Shown here piece after piece: positions 1-7,845 of a stretch of DNA of 28,008 bases. The translations under genes and the position numbers were made by a program. Source of the DNA: Roseibacillus sp. (lineage in GTDB: Bacteria; Verrucomicrobiota; Verrucomicrobiia; Verrucomicrobiales; Akkermansiaceae); the NCBI GenBank assembly GCA_002729275.1, contig PBTP01000014.1, positions 44,537 through 72,544 on the forward strand, written 5' to 3'. Each line of letters opens with the position of its first letter. Position 1 is the first letter of the stretch. The notes beneath the pieces are model-generated. The model did not search any database and was not told where the DNA came from. It was given only the letters and a program-made list of their open reading frames with translations.

Positions 1-543
1 ATAGCCTGGACGGCAAGCCTGCGAGCGCCTCGCGTGAACCTGTTTGTCACCGGATCATCCATCAACGAGCAAATTACAGGAAGGTGCTTCACCGAGGATG
101 TTCGTGAACCTCCCCATAATCTTTTCTATTCGCAAACAACCGTAGCGGACAAGGAACCCCGGATGAGTTCTCTCCAATTAGATACCAGTGATCCCCTGGA
201 ATGGGTCGAGAAGCTCTATGAATGCTCCGAGCAACGGCCAGGGAGAATCTTTCGGTTATCCGACGAAAACTATGTGCTCCTTGCCGCTCAGCCGGACTTT
301 GACGAGGACTGGTTCCACTCTATCGACGCCCAGGATGTAGCCAGCATTCAACAGGCCGAGGAGACAAAGACTCTTGAAACAAGAAGGTTCCGCTGGAACT
401 GCGGATGTGATCTCGACCGGATTTTGCCTATTCTTGGGGGTTGGCGGGAAAAACCTGACGAGCTATTCAAGGACGAACCCGCAATTTCCATTCAATGCCC
501 GCGATGCGCAGCGAAATTCTCGGTTACGAGGGACATGATTTGA
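1..543 (+). CDS. hslO: Hsp33-family redox chaperone, C-terminal part (5' end outside window)
   Basis: The frame is open from the first base of the window, so the gene begins upstream and only about 180 codons are seen. The last 60 residues hold the Hsp33 zinc-switch pattern: C-G-C, then 29 residues, then C-P-R-C, which fits the family rule CxC-x(27-32)-CxxC. The upstream text (NLFVTG, GRVF-like, LFYSQ, SEQRPGRIFR, YVLLAAQPD) matches the end of the Hsp33 substrate-binding fold and the linker in PVC-type members. Hsp33 is a cytosolic holdase that becomes active when oxidation releases zinc from the four cysteines. The GTG at position 34 is only the first start-like codon in view and is not a likely true start. 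The next gene, on the same strand, begins 31 bases later. Confidence 0.85.
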   Translation: MAWTASLRAPRVNLFVTGSSINEQITGRCFTEDVREPPHNLFYSQTTVADKEPRMSSLQLDTSDPLEWVEKLYECSEQRPGRIFRLSDENYVLLAAQPDFDEDWFHSIDAQDVASIQQAEETKTLETRRFRWNCGCDLDRILPILGGWREKPDELFKDEPAISIQCPRCAAKFSVTRDMI

Positions 544-574
544 CTTCCTGGCTTGCTGAGTTTTCGATCAGGAA

Positions 575-1720
575 ATGTCTGTTTTTGACGTCATGCCCTC
601 GAGGAGAGGCACTGGCTCCCTGAAGTGGGACCAGCGCCCGGAGCTTCGGCCCTACTGGGTGGCTGATATGGATTTTCTTTCGCCTCCTGAGGTGATTGCC
701 GCACTCCAGAGGCGGGTCGAGCATGGGGTCTTTGGCTACGCGATACCTCACGACGGGCTCGTCGAGTCGATTCTCGATTACCTACGAACCAGACATGAGG
801 TGTCGAGCTCGCCTGACGACCTCGTTCACCTCGGAGGTCTAGTCCCTGCATTATCTCTCGCTTGCAGGGCATTTGCCGAGGAAAACGACTCCGTCCTGAC
901 CTGCACTCCTATCTACCCTCCGTTTCTACACGTTCACAAGGACGCAAAGCTGCGTCTGACGACCGTTCCCTACATTACTGACGGCGAGACATGGACCTTC
1001 GACTGGGACGGCCTTGAAAAGGCGGTAACTCCAAGCACACGACTCTTTCTCCTGAGCAACCCACAGAACCCCCTTGGTCGGGTTTTTTCCGAAAACGAAA
1101 TACTGCAACTGGCAGCATTTTGTGAGCGTCACAATATGATTCTCGTTTCAGACGAAATTCACTGTGATCTCATTCTAGATGAGGTGCGCACTCCACATTT
1201 CACGGCCATGCGCCTACCTGAATGCTACAAAGAACGAACCATCACCCTCTTATCGCCGAGTAAAACCTTCAATATCGCCGGAATGGGATACGCGTATGCG
1301 GTCATCCCTGACCAAAGTCTGAGAAAGCGCTTCGTTGCAGCAGAGGGACACACTCTTGCAGAGATCAATTGCCTTGGTTACCACTCAGCAGAAGCGGCCT
1401 ACCGACACGGGGAGCCGTGGCGGCTAGAGTTGATTTCCTATCTTCGAAGCAACCGTGATCTGATTACCAGATTTTGTCGCGATGAAATGACCTCTATCAA
1501 AATCCCTAATATTGAGGCAACCTACCTCGCCTGGATGAATTTCCACCAGACCGGCATTGCGAATCCTGCCTTATTCCTCGAAAAAGAGGCGAGGATCTTC
1601 CTCTCGGACGGTCGCTATTTCGGCGAACAGGGACATGCCAGACTCAATTTCGGCTGTAGTCGATCTCACTTGGAGGAGGCGCTCTCCGACATCAGAAAAG
1701 CGATGGAGAATAGGCTATAG
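575..1720 (+). CDS. patB: MalY/PatB-type PLP-dependent C-S lyase / aminotransferase
   Basis: A 381-residue fold-type I PLP enzyme. The N-terminus (FDVMPSRRGTGSLKWD, then YWVADMDF) is typical of the MalY/PatB family, as are FGYAIP and the SNPQNPLGR loop. VSDEIHCDL provides the PLP-contacting Asp, and the Schiff-base lysine is K230 in SPSKTFNIAG, close to the position in E. coli MalY. The C-terminal arginine region reads LNFGCSRSHLEEAL. Family members cleave cystathionine or cysteine-type C-S bonds or act as transaminases; the substrate cannot be read from sequence. The length is normal for the family. The ATG has a weak AGGAA just upstream. It follows the Hsp33 gene by 31 bases on the same strand and could be co-transcribed with it. 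It converges on the GNAT gene with only 14 bases between the stops. Confidence 0.88.
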   Translation: MSVFDVMPSRRGTGSLKWDQRPELRPYWVADMDFLSPPEVIAALQRRVEHGVFGYAIPHDGLVESILDYLRTRHEVSSSPDDLVHLGGLVPALSLACRAFAEENDSVLTCTPIYPPFLHVHKDAKLRLTTVPYITDGETWTFDWDGLEKAVTPSTRLFLLSNPQNPLGRVFSENEILQLAAFCERHNMILVSDEIHCDLILDEVRTPHFTAMRLPECYKERTITLLSPSKTFNIAGMGYAYAVIPDQSLRKRFVAAEGHTLAEINCLGYHSAEAAYRHGEPWRLELISYLRSNRDLITRFCRDEMTSIKIPNIEATYLAWMNFHQTGIANPALFLEKEARIFLSDGRYFGEQGHARLNFGCSRSHLEEALSDIRKAMENRL

Positions 1721-1734
1721 AATGCTGCCTGAGC

Positions 1735-2160
1735 TCATCTTTTCTGAAGACTTCTCGCCATTCGAAAATGCTCAATGCCAGCTTCATTAAACGGAGATCC
1801 GGCAGCCTCAAACCCTTGCCGCTCATAAAATCCGATCGCTGCGGTCTGAGCATGCAAAAATACCTCTGATAACTGTGAATCCCTCGCCGCGCAAAGCAGT
1901 CTCGCAAGCACCTCTCCTCCCACACCCCTACCGCGGCAACTCCTCATTACTGCTAACCTTCCAATTTTTCCGCAAGGCGCGAGTCTCCCCGTCCCAATCA
2001 CTTTTTGATTTGTGTCTCTGACGATCACATGCAGGCATTTCCCATCGTGCCCATCCCAGTTTATCTTCTCCGGAACTCCCTGTTCTTCGCCGAATACCCG
2101 ATCTCGCACAGCCCTGATTTCGGCCTCTGCTTCAACGAAATCTACGAGGAATACGTTCAC
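1735..2160 (-). CDS. GNAT-family N-acetyltransferase, ElaA/YjcF-like
   Basis: A small acetyltransferase of about 141 residues. The N-terminal RDRVFGEEQGVPEKINWDG is the signature of the ElaA/YjcF branch of GNAT proteins. The acetyl-CoA loop is visible as RGRGVGGEVL within RLAVMRSCRGRGVGGE, and the C-terminal FYERQGFEAAGSPFNEAGIEHFRM is also typical. The frame extends up to a TTG at 2196. I place the start at the GTG at 2160 because relatives have about 20 residues before the RxRVF motif and because a GAGG lies three bases upstream. The acceptor substrate is unknown. The protein should be cytosolic, with no signal or membrane segment. It faces away from the secreted-protein gene at 2306, so both promoters would lie in 2161-2305. 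Confidence 0.82.
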   Translation of the reverse strand: MNVFLVDFVEAEAEIRAVRDRVFGEEQGVPEKINWDGHDGKCLHVIVRDTNQKVIGTGRLAPCGKIGRLAVMRSCRGRGVGGEVLARLLCAARDSQLSEVFLHAQTAAIGFYERQGFEAAGSPFNEAGIEHFRMARSLQKR

Positions 2161-2305
2161 CCGCCTCAGCGTTACCAGGGAGCGGCCAATCGTCAATCGA
2201 GGACTGTGGTGTGACCTGCCGCTTACCGGCCCGTTAAGTTCTATTTCGGAGAACTGCCGGCACTCCCTCCTTGCCCCTTGCCTCCCCCTGACCCATTCTG
2301 AGCAC

Positions 2306-2989
2306 GTGAGATTAGGTCTCCTCCTCTCTTGTTTTCTTCCTGCTACTCTCCTCGTCGCGAGTGCTGAGGATCACGTAATCCTCTGCGGCGGCCCTGCACT
2401 GCGCCAGTGGGAAGACCTGAGAAAGGAACACGAGCAACATGATCGCTGGTGGGCCAATTTTGTCCGGGCCTCTACCCTGCGCATGTCCCAGCTTCGCCTG
2501 GATCATGGAGAAGACGCGAACATCGTATGGCTCGTCTACCGTCGGGGCTATCTGAATCGTGCCAACGCAGACGACAAGCCCTACGTGGCTTGGATTGAGT
2601 CGCTCGCCCAAAAAAGGAAATGCGAGTTAATCTGGATCGAGAATGGAGAACAGGCAATCAAGGCCATCAATGCGCGGTCTTCTCGGTCAATTCGGACGTT
2701 TGACTTTTTCGGCCACTCTAATCGCTATGCCTTCCTTTTAGATTACAGCAGTGAAATCATGGCTGTCTCGAAGGCTTGGATTCATCAAAAAGATCTTTCC
2801 AAGATAAAGCGGAGCGTGTTTCACCCAGAAGCACGATGCCAGAGCTACGGATGTCATACCGGGGAAAGCATGAGCCGGACATGGCGTCTTCAAATTGGAA
2901 ATCACCTGATTGGGGCAATCGGAAAAACCGACTATAGCGGGATTGGCCAAGGCATCATGCCTACAGTCTCAGGATCATGGATTCACTAA
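2306..2989 (+). CDS. Secreted protein with caspase-like/CHAT-like His-Cys pair
   Basis: The frame is open from further upstream, but that part overlaps the opposite-strand acetyltransferase. The GTG at 2306 gives a convincing signal peptide (hydrophobic run LGLLLSCFLPATLLVASA, cleavage near residue 20). The mature part has about 207 residues. Two motifs stand out: FDFFGHSNR, with a Gly-His at 136-137 after a hydrophobic strand, and CQSYGCHTGES, with a Gly-Cys at 182-183 followed by TG. The His-Gly-type and (A/G)C-x-TG arrangement with about 45 residues between them resembles clan CD cysteine peptidases and CHAT domains. I infer a possible extracytoplasmic hydrolase; no known family was matched with certainty, and the other cysteines (for example C178) could form disulfides instead. 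It ends 18 bases before bioB, so the two are probably one transcript. No clear ribosome binding site was seen. Confidence 0.6.
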   Translation: MRLGLLLSCFLPATLLVASAEDHVILCGGPALRQWEDLRKEHEQHDRWWANFVRASTLRMSQLRLDHGEDANIVWLVYRRGYLNRANADDKPYVAWIESLAQKRKCELIWIENGEQAIKAINARSSRSIRTFDFFGHSNRYAFLLDYSSEIMAVSKAWIHQKDLSKIKRSVFHPEARCQSYGCHTGESMSRTWRLQIGNHLIGAIGKTDYSGIGQGIMPTVSGSWIH

Positions 2990-3007
2990 ACGACTACTTA
3001 GATTCAC

Positions 3008-4003
3008 ATGCTCTATTCTGACCTAGAAAAACTCTACGACCTGCCCTTTTTTGAACTTCTCCAGATGGCAAGGAAGGTTCATGAGGAGCACTGGGCCGAC
3101 TCCAGCGTGCAGTTATGCACCCTTCTCTCCATAAAAACTGGAGGCTGCTCCGAGGATTGTTCCTACTGTGCCCAATCAGCTCGTTACAGCTCCGGGGTAG
3201 CCGCAGAGCGACTCATGGAGAAGAACGAGGTTCTCGACCGGGCCCGTGCAGCCAAGACACACGGCTCTACACGTTTTTGTATGGGAGCCGCGTGGCGAGG
3301 AGTACGTGTTGGAACGCGGCGATTCGATTCCGTCCTCGAGATCGTCCGTGAAGTTGCCGCCCTCGATATGGAGGTATGTGTAACCCTCGGAGAACTGGGA
3401 GCAGAGGAGGCTTCTGCCCTGAGAGAGGCTGGTGTCACCGCCTACAATCATAATATCGACACCTCACCGGAACATTACCCTAACGTTGTTACCACACACA
3501 CCTTTCAAGACCGGCTTAACACAATTAGGAATGTCCAGGATGCTGGGATGTCGGTCTGCTGCGGTGGCATTCTTGGCCTTGGCGAGGAAGTTAAGGATCG
3601 CCTCAAAATGCTCGAGGTCATCTCAGAATTCAATCCCCCTCCTGAAAGCATCCCGATCAACTCCCTTATGCCGATGCCGGGCACACCTCTTTCGGAGAAC
3701 AAGTCCATCGACGCATTCGATGTTGCCCGGCTCATTGCGCTGACGCGCATCTCAGTCCCCGCCGCGCGAGTGCGATTATCCGCAGGACGCACTCGACTCT
3801 CAGACGAAGCTCAGGCTCTCTGCTTTTTTGCCGGGGCAAATTCAATATTCTACGGAGACAAACTTCTCACTGCTGCCAACCCCGCCGTGGAAAATGACCT
3901 CGCGCTCCTGGGAAGGCTAGGACTGGAGGCCAAGGCCTCGGATCGGACCAGCCCACCCCCCTGCTCCAGCCCAGAAAGACCTCTTTCTCCAGCGGCCGAG
4001 TAG
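3008..4003 (+). CDS. bioB: Biotin synthase
   Basis: A radical-SAM enzyme that inserts sulfur into dethiobiotin, the last step of biotin synthesis, in the cytosol. The SAM-cluster motif CSEDCSYC (C47, C51, C54) is intact. Other BioB features are present in order: KTGGCSEDCSYCAQS, RFCMGAAWR, VCVTLGEL, AYNHNIDTS, SVCCGGILGLGE, INSLMPMPGTP, and RLSAGR with the arginine that contacts the [2Fe-2S] cluster, along with the cysteines in FCMG, VCVT and SVCC expected to hold that cluster. At 331 residues the length is normal. The tail after about residue 310 is Ser/Pro-rich and variable. No other bio genes are in the window. The 18-base gap upstream and 9-base gap downstream suggest an operon with the two flanking genes. 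Confidence 0.97.
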   Translation: MLYSDLEKLYDLPFFELLQMARKVHEEHWADSSVQLCTLLSIKTGGCSEDCSYCAQSARYSSGVAAERLMEKNEVLDRARAAKTHGSTRFCMGAAWRGVRVGTRRFDSVLEIVREVAALDMEVCVTLGELGAEEASALREAGVTAYNHNIDTSPEHYPNVVTTHTFQDRLNTIRNVQDAGMSVCCGGILGLGEEVKDRLKMLEVISEFNPPPESIPINSLMPMPGTPLSENKSIDAFDVARLIALTRISVPAARVRLSAGRTRLSDEAQALCFFAGANSIFYGDKLLTAANPAVENDLALLGRLGLEAKASDRTSPPPCSSPERPLSPAAE

Positions 4004-4012
4004 GCACGGTAT

Positions 4013-4483
4013 ATGCCCATGGCAACCCCTGTCCTCAAGGTCTTTATATCCTCTCAGCTACTTGAGGTCTGGGAGGGAGACGAAAAGACCCGCTCTTATC
4101 CGATATCAACTTCCATGTTCGGCACCGGCAACGAGGAAGGCAGCCTCAGGACCCCCCTTGGGACTTTCGAAATCTGTGAGAAGTATGGAAAGGGGCAATC
4201 ATTGAACACCATTTTTAAGGGCCGCAGCCCGATGGGCCAATGGACGGGAGAAAAATCTCATGATGATGAAGATCTTATCCTAGGCCGTATTTTACGGCTT
4301 AGTGGCCTTGAGAAGCACAATGGGAATACCTTCCAACGCTATATCTATATCCACGGGACTAACCACGAGGCTACGATCGGATCACCTACCTCTCACGGCT
4401 GCATCCGGATGAAGAGGCAAGATGTGGCGGCCCTTTACGAGATCATACCAACCGGCAGTCTGATCCATATAAGTGCAACCTAG
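4013..4483 (+). CDS. YkuD-type L,D-transpeptidase-fold protein without signal peptide
   Basis: A 156-residue protein that is almost entirely an L,D-transpeptidase catalytic domain. It shows the RTPLGTFEI strand, IHGTNHE with H114, and the active-site block SPTSHGCIRM with H128, C130 and R132, all expected catalytic residues. The family makes 3-3 peptidoglycan cross-links or attaches proteins to the wall in the periplasm. Here the text starts directly in the fold (VLKVFISSQLLEVWEG), with no signal peptide or membrane anchor, so the export route or the location is unclear. An alternative ATG at 4022 does not change this. It starts 9 bases after the bioB stop, consistent with translation from the same message. 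Confidence 0.85.
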   Translation: MPMATPVLKVFISSQLLEVWEGDEKTRSYPISTSMFGTGNEEGSLRTPLGTFEICEKYGKGQSLNTIFKGRSPMGQWTGEKSHDDEDLILGRILRLSGLEKHNGNTFQRYIYIHGTNHEATIGSPTSHGCIRMKRQDVAALYEIIPTGSLIHISAT

Positions 4484-4563
4484 CTACCTGTCTCATCCGC
4501 AGAAAACAGATATCACAGGGAAATATCGGTGATCTCCCAAGGTGCGCTTGACCTCTAGCAACT

Positions 4564-4593
4564 AAAAACGCTCTCCCTGAAAGGGAGAGCGTT
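4564..4593 (-). terminator. Rho-independent terminator after rplQ
   Basis: The arms AACGCTCTCCC (4567-4577) and GGGAGAGCGTT (4583-4593) form a perfect 11-bp stem with a 5-base loop. Read on the minus strand the hairpin runs directly into TTTTT (from the A-run at 4564-4568), which is the correct order for ending the rpoA-rplQ transcript. On the plus strand no T-run follows, so it is a weak terminator at most for the L,D-transpeptidase gene. Confidence 0.88.
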
Positions 4594-4624
4594 GATGAGA
4601 AAATAGTATCTTTTACCAGCAAGC

Positions 4625-5047
4625 TTAGGAGTCCGCAGTGGCTTCAGCTACCTCCTCGGCCTCTTCCTCTTCCTCTGCACCAGCCTCAACAGCCAGATCC
4701 ACCCACTCGATAAGCGCCATGGGAGCAGAGTCCGAAAAACGAGGCCCTAGCTTTACAATCCGACAATAGCCACCTTGGCGATCTGCGCACGCAGGAGCGA
4801 TCTCTTCAAAGAGTTTTTTCACTGCCTCCTTCTGGCGCAGGAAGGCTACAGCCTGCCTACGAGCATGCACGTCTCCCCTCTTCCCAAAAGTAACTAGCTT
4901 CTCTGCCACGGGACGAAGCGCCTTAGCCCTTGCAAGGGTAGTTCTGATTTTCCGCTCTCGGATTAACGCGCATGCCAAGCCTGAGAGCAGAGCCTTTCTC
5001 TGGCTCGCATTACGCTGGAGCTTTCCGGTTTTCTTACGATGCCTCAT
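4625..5047 (-). CDS. rplQ: 50S ribosomal protein L17
   Basis: L17 of the large ribosomal subunit, 140 residues. The start is set at 5047 because [20 protein letters not shown] is the conserved L17 N-terminus. A longer open frame up to 5119 would overlap rpoA. Conserved [19 protein letters not shown] and the C-terminal [21 protein letters not shown] are present. The last 20 residues form an acidic tail of Glu and Ala, an extension beyond the E. coli protein (127 residues). The start lies 19 bases after the rpoA stop, in the usual rpoA-rplQ order, with AGAAGG close to the ATG. A strong terminator follows. Confidence 0.97.
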   Translation of the reverse strand: MRHRKKTGKLQRNASQRKALLSGLACALIRERKIRTTLARAKALRPVAEKLVTFGKRGDVHARRQAVAFLRQKEAVKKLFEEIAPACADRQGGYCRIVKLGPRFSDSAPMALIEWVDLAVEAGAEEEEEAEEVAEATADS

Positions 5048-5066
5048 ACCTTCTATAGTCTGATGA

Positions 5067-6185
5067 TTATTCGTCGATGTTCTGGGCGATGAGGTCTGCC
5101 AACCCGACAGGAGCCTCATCTTCTACACCCAAGCGCGGAGCTGCAACTGATGGCATAGGCCCGCTAAGAAGCGATGGGTCGAATGTCATTCCAAGGCTAA
5201 GCCCCAGCTCCGACAGCTTGTCCTTGATCTCATTAAGGGATTTCTTACCAAAGTTGCGATACTTGAGCATTTCTGCCTCCGTCTTCATTGCAAGCTGACC
5301 CACCGAAGTGATATTGGCATTGTTCAGGCAGTTCGCAGCCCTCACCGAGAGTTCAATCTCATTGACGCTCATGTTCAGAAGCTTCTTGAGCGCAGCATTC
5401 TCTTCGCTCTGCTCTGCTGGCGCTTCCTCGAATTCGACCGCATCATCGTCGTAATTGACAAACACATCGAGGTGGTGTCGCAGAATTGCCGAAGCATGCA
5501 GTAGCGCCTCATGGGGCTCGATTCGCCCGTCGGTCCACACATCAAAAATAATCTTATCGAAGTCTGTCATCTGGCCGACACGTGTGTCTTCCACTGCGTA
5601 CTTCACACGGGTGACTGGTGAGAAAATTGAATCAATCGCAATCACTCCGATCGGCATTTCCTCCCTCTTGTTTTCGTCACCCGTCCGAAAACCCCGTCCC
5701 ACCTGAACCTCAAACTCACAGTCAAACTTAACTGACCGGTCCAAGGTGCAGATCACCTGGTCCTTGTTGATCACCTCGTAGATATTGTCATCGTCAATAT
5801 CCCCTGCGGTCACGACTCCAGCTTTCTCAATCTTGATCGAAAGCACTCGGGGCTCTTTATCGTGATGACGGAACTTCACCTTTTTCAGATTCAGCACGAT
5901 ATCCGTAACGTCTTCCACAACTCCCGGGAGAGTTGAGAACTCGTGCTGGACTCCCGCAATCCGAACGGAAGTGATTGCTGCCCCCTCAAGAGACGATAGC
6001 AACACACGCCGGATAGAGTTTCCTACCGTATGCCCAAATCCACGCTCGAATGGCTCGGCCACAAACTGCGCGTAGGAATCGGTGGCAGTATCTTCGTTTT
6101 TAATCAGACGGTTTGGGACTTCAAACCGATCGAGCCGGATAGGCTCGCTTACACTTTCGTTTTCAGCAAGAGGTGCTTCAGACAT
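5067..6185 (-). CDS. rpoA: DNA-directed RNA polymerase subunit alpha
   Basis: The alpha subunit of RNA polymerase, 372 residues. The N-terminal assembly domain shows [25 protein letters not shown] (about residues 42-66), [14 protein letters not shown] and [20 protein letters not shown]. The acidic linker is near residues 245-265. The C-terminal domain that touches UP elements and activators shows [20 protein letters not shown] and [19 protein letters not shown]. It heads a two-gene unit with rplQ. The usual upstream partner genes (rpsM, rpsK, rpsD) are not here; a divergent small gene and intergenic DNA lie upstream instead, so rpoA must have its own promoter in 6186-6443. No Shine-Dalgarno is visible before the ATG. 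Confidence 0.98.
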   Translation of the reverse strand: MSEAPLAENESVSEPIRLDRFEVPNRLIKNEDTATDSYAQFVAEPFERGFGHTVGNSIRRVLLSSLEGAAITSVRIAGVQHEFSTLPGVVEDVTDIVLNLKKVKFRHHDKEPRVLSIKIEKAGVVTAGDIDDDNIYEVINKDQVICTLDRSVKFDCEFEVQVGRGFRTGDENKREEMPIGVIAIDSIFSPVTRVKYAVEDTRVGQMTDFDKIIFDVWTDGRIEPHEALLHASAILRHHLDVFVNYDDDAVEFEEAPAEQSEENAALKKLLNMSVNEIELSVRAANCLNNANITSVGQLAMKTEAEMLKYRNFGKKSLNEIKDKLSELGLSLGMTFDPSLLSGPMPSVAAPRLGVEDEAPVGLADLIAQNIDE

Positions 6186-6306
6186 TGTTTTTTAGTGTTG
6201 CCGGGTTTCCCTCTGGCGAGATAGCGACCAAACTCTTTGGCTGCCCAGAGGACCTACGGCGAATATACAGTCTCGCGGCCGGGGACTAAAGGTGATCTAC
6301 CCCCCT

Positions 6307-6345
6307 ATTGCAACCCTAAATTGCAACCCCAAATCGCAACCGTCC
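6307..6345. repeat. Three tandem 13-bp repeats
   Basis: ATTGCAACCCTAA (6307-6319), ATTGCAACCCCAA (6320-6332) and ATCGCAACCGTCC (6333-6345) follow one another with an exact 13-bp period. Copies one and two differ by one base, and the third is more diverged but keeps GCAACC. They lie between the divergent starts of rpoA (6185) and the AP2-like gene (6444). They could be binding sites for a regulator, perhaps the small AP2-like protein itself; that is inference. The rest of 6186-6443 shows no gene. Confidence 0.7.
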
Positions 6346-6443
6346 CTCCCTCAAAAACTCCCTCGCCGAAACCTAACAAATCTTAGCACTTTTGTATTGG
6401 ATTGTCTCATACATCAAGGCATATCGTCCCGCCCGCCAGCGAC

Positions 6444-6704
6444 ATGAAATCGAAACGCAACCTCACCCGCTTCACTTACGAGACTACAGCGTTCCAAGGC
6501 TGGCGCCTCTGCCTGAGCAGAGCCGGCACCACGTTCACCAAATATTACAGCGACAAAAGATACGGGGGCTCCAAAAAATCGCTCGCGGCTGCAGAAAGCA
6601 GCCTCGCTGAGCTGGTTCAGCTGGTCGACAACTCTCGCCGGGTAGACAACAAGCTCAGCCAGGCCACCACCCGCAAGGCGCGGAAGCTTCTGGCAAAGTC
6701 GTGA
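6444..6704 (+). CDS. Small AP2/integrase-N-terminal-like DNA-binding protein
   Basis: An 86-residue basic protein. The central stretch GWRLCLSRAGTTFTKYYSDKRYGG followed by SKKSLAAAESSLAELV has the shape of bacterial AP2-like domains: three beta strands with alternating aromatic and basic residues, a KxYGG turn and an amphipathic helix. Such domains bind DNA in homing endonucleases, phage integrases and stand-alone regulators. The C-terminal 30 residues are Lys/Arg-rich and probably helical. The ATG at 6444 is chosen because the longer frame from 6402 adds only a non-conserved leader. It stands alone on the plus strand, divergent from rpoA, with three 13-bp repeats about 100 bases upstream. 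The family match rests on pattern only, and its targets are unknown. Confidence 0.6.
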   Translation: MKSKRNLTRFTYETTAFQGWRLCLSRAGTTFTKYYSDKRYGGSKKSLAAAESSLAELVQLVDNSRRVDNKLSQATTRKARKLLAKS

Positions 6705-6783
6705 CTTCCTAACAAGGCAGCCAAAGGACCTGGTCTGACATCTTCAGGAAAGTAATATCCGAGGAGCCGCAATTTCTACCGCC

Positions 6784-7845
6784 CTACTCTGCGCCGCCCC
6801 CAGATTCCTCCCCCGTGATGAGGAGACTAACTATTGCCAGTAATTCCTTGGCCGGAATCGCAAAAGTCTCACATCGGTTAGCGCGTGCTATATTCATCCC
6901 CACGCAATGGCCTTCCAGATTAAGGAGGGGGCCACCAACACTCCTGACGGAGAGTGGAAGATCCGTTTGAAGCACCCTCGGGAAGTCGCTCCGCCTTTTG
7001 GAGACCCGCCCACTCATCGCATCATTCCTAGTCTTTTTCTCCTCGAAGACACTCTCACGCCTCTTCAGTTCTACTTCCACCTCCAAATCTTCCCCCTCTC
7101 TTTTCAGCCTGATCTGAATCTTATCACCCGGCTCCTTGCTGCCCAGTAACTCCTGCAAATCCTCCATACTTCTTACCTCACGACCTTCCATTTCCAAAAT
7201 CACATCACCACTTTTCAACCCCGCCTCACTCGCCCCGGAATCCTCCTGCACCTCCTTCACTGGCAGGCCTTCCTCCTCTCCACTCGTATCAAGAGTTACC
7301 CCGAGCACCACGGGAGCCCTTCCCTCCCCTACCTTGCGGGCATTTGCGCTAATAATCCCAACCCGGAGCCTCCGATCCCGACGGGTGGTTGACCCGTTAC
7401 TCACCACCCAAGTCCCATGGGTCGGTTCAGGCTCCGCCCACTCAATCACGGGCAGGCCCTGCGCCTCCACCTTCAGGAGGGCCACATCCCATTCCACAGT
7501 AGAAGAGACCACCTTCACCTTCTTGAAGTGCTCTCGATTGACTCTGACACTAAGCTCTTTCACTCCTTCAATCTCGCTGGCTTTCGTTACCAGATAACCA
7601 TCCGAGCTGACTATTACCCCATAGGCAATGGACTTCCACCCATCGTAGATCACTGCGCTACTCTTCTGCAGCACCTCCCGGACGGGGTCAAACGCCTTCC
7701 ATGTTTCCTTCCCGTTAAGGCGCAGCTCGCCCTCTAACTGCCCAACCTGCTGCTGCGCAGGAGCAGCCGAAACCACTGCCAACAAAAACATTGGGGCGAC
7801 CCTACTTCTCACCCAACTCAACTTCGATTTCCTTCTTTTTATCAT
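6784..7845 (-). CDS. HtrA-like pseudoprotease with PDZ domain inserted in the protease fold
   Basis: A 353-residue exported protein (RRKSK n-region and a hydrophobic stretch ending near AAPAQQ). Residues 73-125 match the first barrel of HtrA proteases (YGVIVSSDGYLVTKASEIEG, EWDVALLKV), and 145-170 match the start of the second barrel (VVSNGSTT, RVGIISANAR). A PDZ domain then follows at about 177-260 (VKEVQEDSGASEAGLKSGDVIL). The rest of the second barrel returns at about 285-335 (VLQTDLPL, VGGPLLNLEGHCVGMNI, FAIPAKEL). The catalytic His is replaced by S90 (TKASEI versus TNAHVV) and the Ser by V303 (RSVGGP versus GNSGGP); Asp120 remains. It should be inactive as a protease and may act as a regulator or chaperone. 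The frame overlaps the end of the upstream active protease gene by 44 bases. Later starts at 7812 (GTG, 11-base overlap) or 7791 (ATG) are possible but would weaken the signal peptide. Confidence 0.8.
   Translation of the reverse strand: MIKRRKSKLSWVRSRVAPMFLLAVVSAAPAQQQVGQLEGELRLNGKETWKAFDPVREVLQKSSAVIYDGWKSIAYGVIVSSDGYLVTKASEIEGVKELSVRVNREHFKKVKVVSSTVEWDVALLKVEAQGLPVIEWAEPEPTHGTWVVSNGSTTRRDRRLRVGIISANARKVGEGRAPVVLGVTLDTSGEEEGLPVKEVQEDSGASEAGLKSGDVILEMEGREVRSMEDLQELLGSKEPGDKIQIRLKREGEDLEVEVELKRRESVFEEKKTRNDAMSGRVSKRRSDFPRVLQTDLPLSVRSVGGPLLNLEGHCVGMNIARANRCETFAIPAKELLAIVSLLITGEESGGGAE

Noticed and set aside
2012..2305. N-terminal extension of the His-Cys-dyad protein
   Set aside because: This part is antisense to the conserved acetyltransferase and would place the signal peptide in the middle of the protein; the GTG at 2306 is preferred.
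5048..5119. Longer start for L17
   Set aside because: The extra 24 residues overlap rpoA and are not L17-like; the conserved [10 protein letters not shown] start is at 5047.
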